Shown: positions 17,713 through 24,862 of the stretch, one piece after another
Numbering within the stretch: position 1 is the stretch's first letter
How the letters are laid out: each line of letters begins with the position of its first letter
DNA from: Chara braunii
Taxonomy: Eukaryota > Streptophyta > Charophyceae > Charales > Characeae
Reading direction: 5' to 3'
Assembly: GCA_003427395.1 (NCBI GenBank)
Contig: BFEA01000202.1
Span: forward strand, 531,104 to 555,965
DNA: 24,862 bases
The notes under the pieces: model-generated
What the model was told of the DNA's origin: nothing
Database searches by the model: none
Seen by the model: the letters and a program-made list of their open reading frames with translations, nothing else
Program-made: the position numbers and the translations under genes

Positions 17713-19180
17713 TTGTCGGGACGCCGAATGCCTGCATTTAAGTTTAGTGAAGGTGGGAGTGTCACGTCAAATAGCTCTAGGATTGAACACAAACTCCGAA
17801 TGAATTCGGACTCACTTACTTCGCCTTGTGGGCGTTCTATCATCAATCCTGTTAGTACCACAACATTGGGTTGCAACGTGAATGAGACGACCGCCCTGGC
17901 GCTCGCATGTTCCTTGCCACTCTCTCATGTTCGGTTCAAGGATTCCTCTAAAGCAGCAATGCTAGAGGGGCCTGAGGAAGGATTAGAGCATCGTCACTCA
18001 GGGCATCAGGCGTCGAACACGGAGTCTGTGGATTTGGAGACAGCCATACAGGAAGTGGAAATCTCCCCCGACGAACATGCCTATGGTACGCCAGCGGCAC
18101 TTGACGCCACTGTGGCAACTTCGGGATTGTTTGACGCATAACCCGCGGACATTGAAATGGCTATCCCCGAAGAACCTAGGACTTCTATTAAGTACCCTCC
18201 TTGCGGCGCGGCTGCAATGACATCGCAAGACAGTTGCCGCAAGGGAACACTACACTGTTGTCGAGTGCGGTCGTTACAATTGAAGTGCAACCCCATCGCA
18301 AGATACCATCCCAATTTGAAGATTGTGTCACCAAGCGTAGACATTTGGTTTCATTGAAGGGTGTCATGTCCTCAGGAGAGGACATCGAAATGGGTGGTGC
18401 TTGCGTCGTGCCAGGGAGGACTGAAGGCGACACGTCGACGGTCATCGAACGCCGACGACATGGAAACGAAACTGGGACTTTGCATGATGAATGAGAGTAG
18501 TTATCGATGAGACCGAAAAGGTTCTCCGCGACGACTTTTTATTTCCAATGCAAGTAGGTGATGATAACCGCGATCCATCTATGTTCGTCGAACGCAGACA
18601 GGAAGGGGAGGAAGCTGGCCATTTGGGGGACGACATGACCATCGGTGTGCAGGAGCCACAAAACGTCTTTCAAAAAGGCTCTTTGGGTGGTGATTTGAGC
18701 GTGGACTTGCAAGAGACTAAAGAGGCCCATAGCAATGAGTCACCGTTGACATTGCAAGTGGGTGAAGGTGCTGGGCGTTGGGGGATGACATGACCGCTTG
18801 TGTGAAGGATGCTTGCAGCTCTCTGCCCATGGATGATAAGGTGGACACTTGTGATTCTCGATCCATACCCATTGTCCTTGGGAGGGACATTGTCTTGATC
18901 AGCGACTCGGCTGTGGGGTCGGTGCAGGTCATCCCTTCCTCCATAGCCGCCGACACAGAGGAGAAAAAAGGAGAGGGCGACAAAGATGCTGACACGGGGA
19001 AATTGGAAGACGAACATAGGGACACCCGTTGAAGAACTCATTATGAGGCTAAGGTTTGTGGATACTCGTAGCACTCGCATATCTCTTTGTGTGCTATATT
19101 GTGAGTTCTACTTGCTTCTCCTTGCAAAGACTGTCGTTGAGGAATCTTTGACTATTTATATTTTTAGTCCTTTTTCTTAT
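17713..19180 (+). pseudogene. N-terminal acidic, repetitive region upstream of the Ulp1 domain
   Basis: Frames 1, 3 and 2 in turn give an acidic, Ser/Thr/Glu-rich product without predicted fold. It holds imperfect repeats: an ETxK ... QVG(D/E) segment at about 18509-18560 and 18713-18765, and a GDDMT segment at about 18630 and 18784. Stops include 18139, 18355 and 18494. Long disordered N-termini are common in plant Ulp1-type proteases. Start is uncertain; it may be at 17713 (MSGRRMPAFKF) or further upstream. The link to the peptidase domain is inferred from order and strand. Confidence 0.4.
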
Positions 19181-19638
19181 AGAAATTTCGTCTGCAGGGG
19201 CTGTCGCCATGATGCTGTGAAAAATGGGCAAAAGATGTTAAGATTTCCGTGTACAACATGCTACTCTTCCCCATTCACAAACATGAGGAGCACTGGACGG
19301 TCTGAACCTTATTGTCCATCCATTTTCAAAAGCATGGGTTCGAATACTTCGACTCCCTTCTCCGAGAAGAGCGTGATTTCTCTTCCCCCGTACTGAACAA
19401 CGTTGCCAGTTATATCTCTCAAAAAGTGGATATTAGGATTCGACGTACCTGTACCTTCGGAAAGAACGCCTTTTGTGTAGTTCTAGACGTTGTTCCTCAA
19501 CAGTCCAACGGGTTGAGCTGTGGTGTTTTCATGCGGTCCTTCGCATCTTTTCTGGCCCGAGGTTATCCGCCACCCTTCCCAATCGCCCAAGGTGACATAC
19601 CGAGCATAAGGTGGAGGATTGCAGTGGACATAATCTGA
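19181..19638 (+). pseudogene. Ulp1/SENP-type cysteine peptidase (C48) catalytic domain
   Basis: Frame 1 encodes FPIHKHEEHWTV with the catalytic His at 19291-19293, then EYFDSLL with the catalytic Asp at 19351-19353, and VPQQSNGLSCGVFM with the oxyanion Gln at about 19498-19503 and the catalytic Cys at 19519-19521. Order and spacing are those of C48 peptidases that process SUMO or cut SUMO conjugates. A TGA at 19303, four codons after the His-Trp pair, breaks the domain. It ends at 19638 about 40 residues after the Cys. In plants, Ulp1-like domains are also carried by Mutator-like and other transposons, so this could be a host gene copy or an element gene. All catalytic residues are intact. 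Confidence 0.8.
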
Positions 19639-19688
19639 GGCAGGTCATGAGCCTCTCATTGGTGTCTTCCGGGCCTCCTGTTTTAAGG

Positions 19689-20130
19689 CAACTAAGGGTT
19701 GCTTTGATTGCTCAATTGTAGTTTCCCTGAGGATTACTGGTCGAGGTAAGGTTAGTGATTGATGTCAATATTTTAGCCTTCCCTTCAACGATGGATGGGA
19801 TCCTACAAAGTTTGTTTCTTGTTCAGCTTGCAACTAAGGGTTGCTTCCGTTGATCAGTTGTTGGTTTTAGTTTTCCTTGGAGACTAGTTATCGTGCTAAG
19901 GTTAGTGATTGATGTGAATATTTCAGCCTTTAAGTTGCCTTTGTCCATGGACGAAATCCTAGAACGTTCATCAGTCGTTGCTTTTATTGGTTGTCGATGT
20001 AGGGTTAGGGAGTGATGTAAATACTTCGGCTGGTGGAGAGTGTCAGAGTTGTCTTCAAGGTGTTAACGTAAAGACTTTAGCATGTGAAGAGTGTTGAAGT
20101 TGTTTTCAAGGTGTAAATGGATGATTATGA
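19689..20130. repeat. Tandem repeats downstream of the Ulp1 gene
   Basis: GCAACTAAGGGTTGCTT at about 19689 and 19830 begins two related units of about 141 bp that both contain AAGGTTAGTGATTGATGT and AATATTT(T/C)AGCCTT; a third partial unit lies at about 19975-20040 (GGGTTAGGGAGTGATGTAAATACTTCGGCT). A second pair follows: GTGTCAGAGTTGTCTTCAAGGTGT at 20040 and GTGTTGAAGTTGTTTTCAAGGTGT at about 20091. AT-rich sequence with TGTAA words follows to 20290. This may be the 3' end of the Ulp1 transcript or of an element. Confidence 0.75.
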
Positions 20131-20289
20131 CATTTCTATTGTAATGTAAATAGATTTTGAGTCCAGTATGTAAGACTCCAAAAACATTTGTTACTTTTCA
20201 GCAAGTGTAGATATCTTCGACTTTCTCATGTACAGTTTCATAGTTCATAGTGTGGATTGTAGATATTTATTACTTGCATGAACTTGAAA

Positions 20290-20527
20290 ATGTTTATTGA
20301 TATCTGATCGCCACAATGGATGTTTTCGCCTGGCGGATCGACCCTTATGTCATCGCGGGAATGGATGTCTGCACTTGGTGGCAGCGTTTATGTTATCGCC
20401 AAAACGGATGTATAGGCTTCACGACTTTGCCAATCTTGTCATATATGATGCACGACCTTGCAAGCGAGCGATGTGTGAAGGGCTTATGGCTTCGACTTTG
20501 TATGATGTTTGATGCACGACCTTGCAA
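20290..20527. repeat. Short repeats with TGATGCACGACCTTGCAA
   Basis: TGATGCACGACCTTGCAA is at 20446-20463 and again at 20510-20527 (64-bp spacing). Before it, three words of the type ATCGC(C/G)(A/G)(C/G)AA(T/C)GGATG recur at about 20307, 20353 and 20395. Small overlapping frames over this stretch look accidental. Confidence 0.75.
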
Positions 20528-20568
20528 ATAGTTGAATGTATTTCATACATGGTTTCATACATGCATCA

Positions 20569-20900
20569 TTGCAAACCAAATCCGCAATGTAAGGACTCCA
20601 TCAAACACAGGCAGAACCCTCTTATACTGGCAACTCGCATTTCGGGTCTCCATCAAACACAGGCAAAACCCTCCTATACTGGCGACATTGCAAACCAAAT
20701 CCGCTCGTGTACTCAACAACTGCCTTCTAATAGCCATCTGCAGGCGGCCAACACGTCAAGTCGCTGTTGTGCCGAAATACATCTTGCTCTATACTACTGC
20801 TTCAAGAGCGACAACCTGAATTGTACTTTGTGTGAGCAAACGCCTTCTAATAGCCATCCTTAGGCGGTCGGCATGTCAAGTCATTGTCGTACTGAAAGAC
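20569..20900. repeat. Nested tandem repeats of 52 and 120 bp
   Basis: CATTGCAAACCAAATCCGC is at 20569 and 20686. CTCCATCAAACACAGGCA with a conserved AACCCTC(T/C)TATACTGGC follow-up is at 20596 and 20648 (52 bp). GCCTTCTAATAGCCATC with GGCGG and CGTCAAGTC-like follow-up is at 20722 and 20842 (120 bp). The pattern is satellite-like with several layers of duplication. Confidence 0.85.
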
Positions 20901-21149
20901 ATATAGCCTTATACTAATGCATCAGACGCTCCTGACCATTATCGGTTGACTCTTAGGCACTTCAAGAGGGTTGTCATCACCAATACATCAACCTCCTCCA
21001 ACCTCTCTGAGACAGACAACCAAAAAGGATTCTGCGATGTTTACATTCTCTAACAACCCAATTCACTCTTTGCCTCTGGGAAAACTTGCTCGAGACTTTT
21101 CTGTTGGTTCAAGTTCTCACATGGCATATGCGATTTAATTATGAGTTGA
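20901..21149. other. Spacer before the LINE, possibly eroded reverse transcriptase
   Basis: No gene is firm. About 21050-21130 reads, across frames, as fragments faintly like the end of a LINE palm domain (PIHSLPLGKL, then HMAYA where an FADD/YADD box would sit). Only the position next to the LINE supports this. Confidence 0.3.
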
Positions 21150-23495
21150 GGACTGTGGCATTCTACTTCAAATTTGCAAGCACATCTTTTGGTGCTCCTT
21201 AGCTCATCTCCTCACCTCTTAGGAGTCACTTTAAGGTTCATGAGCCACCTTTGCCATATGTTCACAATAATGGCTGGAAGGGGATTGACAGGAATGACGA
21301 GTTGTGTGTTTGGAGATGATGTCGGGCGCCCCCCTGAAACACCACGCATTGCATGGATGCCTTTAGAGAACCCAATAAGAATTCTAGGGGTATCCATGAC
21401 GGCAGGAGGACAACCACCAGCCAACGACGAATGGATCTGCACCCCAACCCTGCACAAACTAAGCAGTTGGAAAAATAAACCCACTTCCCTTTTCGGGCGG
21501 ACCCTGACGCTCAATAATGTGGTCTTTGCATCCCTTTGGTACAAGTCTTTGCTGTGGCCATTGAGCAAAACGGCCTTGAGGAGTTTAAGGAAAAAGGCAG
21601 CCGCCTTCTTGTGGAGAGGGGATGGAGAGCTGGAGAATGTGATAAGTCGGGTGGCCTGGGATTCGATTATTAAACCAAAAGTAGGAGGAGATTTGGGAAT
21701 TCTCGACCTGGCCACGCAGGCACGGGCATTGCAAATAAAATGGATAAAAAAACTAATGCTGGCCCCGCAAAGCCCGTGGTGTGTTCTAGCCCTAGAGCAC
21801 TTCGCCCATTTGGCTTCGGCTGCCAACCATACGATCCACCCACTGACTTGGCTGGAAGACCGATTCTGGTCAATCCCACGTAAACTTCCACGTAGAAGGG
21901 AGGAGGAGGAGGGTGGCGGTCAAAGGCTGGACAAATTTTGGCCATCCCGGTTGCAAACATGACACAAACTCCCACTCCCAGACAAAACCTGCCCTGACCG
22001 TTGGGAGGAGGTTCATCGCCAACCCCTCTTTGGGAATAGATGGGTGATAGACACAAGGGGCTGGGTTATGACGAGCTCAACTTCACCCTGGAAGAATTGG
22101 GTTAAGCACGACATACTTAGGGTAGGAGATTTATGGGACAATGAGAGGCAGGACTGGAAAACAGGGGAACAGTTGCGGGCAACCTTAAGATATGGCCACC
22201 ACATTGAGGAAACACTGGAAACTCTTATCGAGACCATCCCTCTAGAATGGTACCGAATCCTCAAACGTGGCCCCTCCTTGAGAGAAGGTGATTGGGTTGC
22301 AAACTCAGAGACCCCGCTGAAAGTAGGATTGATACATACAGTGTCACACCAAACTGTCTTAGTTGAGTCCTACGACATTTCTAATACAGGCACCCTCCAA
22401 GGGACTAGAACTCCCTTCGAATGGAAGGATAGAGCATCAACATACCGGGTGAGGGTAATCAAAGAAAAAGGACAGAAAGTGGCGTTCCAGCCAGACAAGC
22501 CAATCCAAGATATGGCCTTGGACCCAGTGGAATGGGTCTGGCAATCCCCCCCAAATAGGAATCCCCCCGAGACAAGTCGCACTAGTCTGCACCAACTTTT
22601 GGTCAAGACAGTCTATAAAATGCTGAGACCCAAACGGCGTCTAAGGGACACAATTAATGATCGATGGGCAAGACAATCAAATGTGGATCTCGCTCTCCTA
22701 ACTCCAATTAAATGGTTTAAAGAACAAAAGCACAAACCCATGAAGATTACCTCCCTGCAGTGGCAGATAGCCCACCGCTGCCTGCCAACCAACGACTGGT
22801 TGACTGGCAGTACAAACCTTGAACAAAAAGGCTTGTTGCTTCCATGGTGTCAGCGATGTCAGAGCCTCTTTCCCTTCCACAAGAAGGCAGAAACTATTGA
22901 ACACATTTTCATGCAGTGTCCAATTGCACAATACATATGGAGATGGTGGGACCACATATGGAGGAAAATGGAACCAGACATCTCCTGGCCCTGGTCATGG
23001 CAAGCCATATTGGCAGGACACTGGCTGTTGGCAGGAACAACTTCGACCTTTGTTGGGAATATGTACAGACTGGGAAGGAGGGCAGTGATATGGGCACTAT
23101 GGTGGCAAAGATCCACTTTGGCGATGGAAAAGGTACGGGTGGAGGGCGCAAAAATTACTGAACAGATTCCGCAGCAAATTCACCTTGAGCTCATGCATAG
23201 ATGGTTGGACACAAAAACACAACTGGACCAGTTCAGGCAAATGGGAGATGTCAGGAGACGAATCACGACTTTTTGCTCTGACTGGTTAGGAGGGGAAAGG
23301 GAGGGATGGATTGCAAAGGTAGAATGGAGCGGGGATCAGGGAGAAGGGCTGAGAGAATTAGACGGAATGAGAGATTACCATTTAGTTTTCAAAGATTGGA
23401 CTAATATAGAAACCTCGTTCCCATTACGCCCTCCCTTCGATTTCCCAGATCCCTTCCCACCCCACGGTCTGTCCCTGGCGGAAGTGTTGTCATAA
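21150..23495 (+). pseudogene. LINE ORF2 C-terminal half with zf-RVT domain
   Basis: A single + strand frame of about 780 codons runs to a TAA at 23493 and has one internal stop, TGA at 21960, possibly a CGA transition. It shows the usual post-palm features of plant LINEs: SCVFGDD and IRILGVSM near 21300-21395, LTLNNVVFASLWY (about 21507-21545), AAFLWRGDG (about 21600), GGDLGILDLATQARALQIKW (about 21684-21743), then the zinc-ribbon zf-RVT: LQWQIAHRCLPTNDWL (about 22758-22805), CQRCQS, ETIEHIFMQCPIAQYIW (about 22890-22940). The rest is Trp-rich and less conserved. The protein would copy element RNA at the nick; here it lacks the catalytic half. Confidence 0.9.
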
Positions 23496-24109
23496 ATGTG
23501 CCCCATGACCCTCACATCCCTCCCTGGAGCCCCCCGGGGAGGACCCCACTCATTCTATGTTCCCCTGCTCAACGGCCTTGGAACAGTATCAGCCTTTGTG
23601 TGAAGATACACGGAAGAGACACGAAGAGACATGGTTGGTGAGGGTGGAACTGGATGCTGGACCCGATCTCCAACAGGCGAAGCTTTACAACAGAAAATCA
23701 GAAAGTGGTACGGGTCTGCTCAGCGTATCAAGGAATTCGTATATAGCAGCAGACATCTGGCACTGGGTTTTACTCAGTTTTTGTACTCAGTTTTTTCAAG
23801 GAGGGCGAGAGGAACTAGTTCTTTAGCAATGGACATCCGGCGCCTGGTACTGGGGCGAAGAGGTTCTCTCCCCTCCCTTAGCAACCTGCGCAGTCAATCC
23901 TCTGGTTGCCAGAGTAATCAGTGCTGGCAGGGTTCACAGCTATCTCCTCTCTTTCAGCCTGTTCTCATCTTATTTACAATCTGCAATGGGACGCTGGACC
24001 CGTTTTCCAGCAGGTGATGCTCCCCACCAATAGATGGAGCCCCTCCCCGGGTGCTAGTGGTGTCTGCTCTTATCAGCACCTCTAGCATTGCAGGGGGGTG
24101 TTTTTGTTG
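23496..24109 (+). other. LINE 3' untranslated region with an internal duplication
   Basis: Non-coding sequence between the ORF2 stop and the poly(A) tail. GATGCTGGACCCGATCTCCA (about 23652) and GACGCTGGACCCGTTTTCCA (about 23991) are related 35-bp segments about 340 bp apart, each followed by (A/G)CAGG(C/T)GA(A/T)GCT. CTCAGTTTTTGTACTCAGTTTTT shows a smaller doublet near 23773-23795. LINE 3' ends are often bound by their own reverse transcriptase; whether these repeats matter is unknown. Confidence 0.6.
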
Positions 24110-24135
24110 AAAAAAAAAAAAAAGAAAAAAAAAAA
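24110..24135 (+). repeat. Poly(A) tail of the LINE
   Basis: A14, one G, A11, followed immediately by seven G. It marks the 3' end of the LINE insertion. Confidence 0.85.
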
Positions 24136-24410
24136 GGGGGGGTTCAACATTCTTTTCCTTCAACACATGTACCGAACATAAACTCACAATTGTGCCTGGA
24201 AAGGGCTAGGCATGTCTATTCCATAACTCTCGAACGGCTCGGGACCACACCCCACGTATACCACAGGACCCCTACCATTTTTTGTTGTTCAATACCCTTT
24301 TCCTGTGTCGACCTCTAGAACTCATTTTATTTGGCACGGATGTTGTGTCCAGTCACCATGATTCTTTTTCCATAAATTGATCTTGCAGTCATCTCTCCTC
24401 TGTTCTCAGC
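24136..24410. other. Flanking sequence, nothing recognised
   Basis: Mixed-composition DNA after the LINE tail; no gene, repeat or motif could be supported. Confidence 0.4.
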
Positions 24411-24490
24411 AAGGTGCTGGCAGGTTTGTCAGAGGGCCGGGCGTTTCGCACGATAAGTCGCAGGTTGATGGGTCGGATCCACCAACTCCG
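24411..24490 (+). repeat. tRNA-like repeat fragment, copy A
   Basis: Contains GGTGCTGGCAGG, about 40 bases, then TCGCAGGTTGATGGGTCGGATCC. The last part looks like a pol III box B (GGTTCGANTCC) with a GATGGGT insertion after GGTT. A related segment at 24787 has the same layout. Possibly a SINE remnant; weak. Confidence 0.35.
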
Positions 24491-24535
24491 AGCTTGTCGG
24501 GCAGGACCTCCGGCCCGCTGATCTCACAAGACTCT

Positions 24536-24601
24536 TGCAACTGGGAAACAATTCACCGTTTGTGAATTCACCTTCCATTCGCGAATTCACCTTCAGTTGC
24601 A
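24536..24601. repeat. Inverted repeat enclosing three AATTCACC units
   Basis: TGCAACTG at 24536-24543 and CAGTTGCA at 24594-24601 are perfect inverted arms. Between them AATTCACC occurs three times (about 24550, 24565 and 24584) with spacers including TTTGTG and ATTCGCG. Confidence 0.8.
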
Positions 24602-24689
24602 TGCAGCCCCCATTGTGATTAGATGTCCTCTGACCCTTGTCCTTTTGTGTTGTGCATTCGAACGACAAATTTATTCTGAGCTGTAGTCG

Positions 24690-24771
24690 ATAGGGGGGAA
24701 GATGATTTCTAGGGGGTTGGGGCGTGGGAGGGGTGTTGGGGGAAGAGGCGGGGAGGGGGGGGGGGGGGGGG
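24690..24771 (+). repeat. G-rich tract ending in G17
   Basis: Many runs of 4-6 G (GGGGGG, GGGGG, GGGG separated by 1-10 bases) culminate in 17 consecutive G at 24755-24771. The strand could form stacked G-quadruplexes. The run is also a likely sequencing or assembly trouble spot. Confidence 0.85.
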
Positions 24772-24786
24772 ACATTGTGCTCTCCA

Positions 24787-24862
24787 CAAAGGTATTGACG
24801 AGCTGGTTAGCAGGTGGCCATACGCCTTGTCACAAGTGGCAGGTTGATTGGTCAAGTCCTCC
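24787..24862 (+). repeat. tRNA-like repeat fragment, copy B (runs off the window)
   Basis: GAGCTGGTTAGCAGGTGG resembles a pol III box A region, and 35 bases later GCAGGTTGATTGGTCAAGTCC resembles box B with GATTGGT inserted after GGTT. Copy A has the equivalent insertion GATGGGT. Spacing between the two boxes is near that of tRNA genes and tRNA-derived SINEs. The end lies outside the window. Confidence 0.4.

Larger units (their letters stand above)
21150..24135 (+). mobile_element. 5'-truncated LINE (non-LTR retrotransposon)
   Basis: The element holds the 3' part of ORF2, a 3' untranslated region of about 615 bp and a poly(A) tail (A14 G A11 at 24110-24135). The reverse transcriptase catalytic box and endonuclease are missing, as expected for 5' truncation during target-primed reverse transcription. 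No target-site duplication could be matched between about 21150 and the sequence after 24135. The coding part is much better preserved than any other gene in the window, so it is probably the youngest insertion. Confidence 0.88.

Noticed and set aside
21212-21826. Minus-strand 204-codon frame
   Set aside because: Shadow of the LINE ORF2, whose + strand motifs are clear.

Overview
The window looks like repeat-rich nuclear DNA from a green-lineage eukaryote with a large genome. A streptophyte alga of the Chara type is the best guess. That guess rests on the style of the elements (a chromodomain Ty3 element, a plant-like LINE, a Ulp1 gene inside repeats) and not on any marker gene. There is no operon layout, rRNA, tRNA or CRISPR array. 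Every long reading frame lies on the + strand and every one is damaged by stops or frameshifts, so this is a graveyard of mobile and multicopy genes, not a set of active loci.

Layout. (1) About 1-7100: a decayed Ty3/gypsy (chromovirus-type) retrotransposon. It has a long leader with an array of TTGACC W-box motifs, then gag with coiled coil, capsid and CCHC knuckle, protease, reverse transcriptase, RNase H, integrase and a C-terminal chromodomain-like tail. The integrase zinc-finger segment carries a 224-bp tandem duplication. No matching LTR pair can be seen inside the window. (2) About 7100-12530: no convincing gene. It holds a 31-bp triplication, hairpins around a TA microsatellite, a cryptically simple CGA/GATG-rich tract, a foldback, a family of diverged tandem repeats, an AT-rich insertion flanked by 10-bp direct repeats, and a dispersed family with the near-palindromic core AACTCCGAGTTAATTCGC. 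(3) About 12533-17468: a broken gene of roughly 1,640 codons. It has a unique N-terminus, a basic linker with NLS-like clusters, a ParB/Srx-like domain (DKNHVDEIKSSM ... AVSGQHTTAAVKQL), a helical middle, a region resembling a beta-class amino-methyltransferase, and a Gly/Arg-rich tail. (4) About 17713-19638: a broken Ulp1/C48 peptidase gene with an acidic, repetitive N-terminal region. (5) About 19690-20900: several short tandem repeat arrays. (6) About 21150-24135: a 5'-truncated LINE whose ORF2 3' half is nearly intact (one TGA), ending in a poly(A) tail. (7) 24136-24862: two related tRNA-like repeat fragments and a G-rich tract ending in 17 G.

The most interesting part is the pair ParB-like/methyltransferase-like gene plus Ulp1 gene, same strand, bracketed and separated by copies of one repeat core. 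ParB-methyltransferase fusions are familiar in bacteria and phages; a eukaryotic multidomain version beside a SUMO-protease gene inside repeats would suit an uncharacterised mobile element or a captured DNA-modification module. The ParB call is moderate, the methyltransferase call is weak, and the link between the two genes is inference from position.
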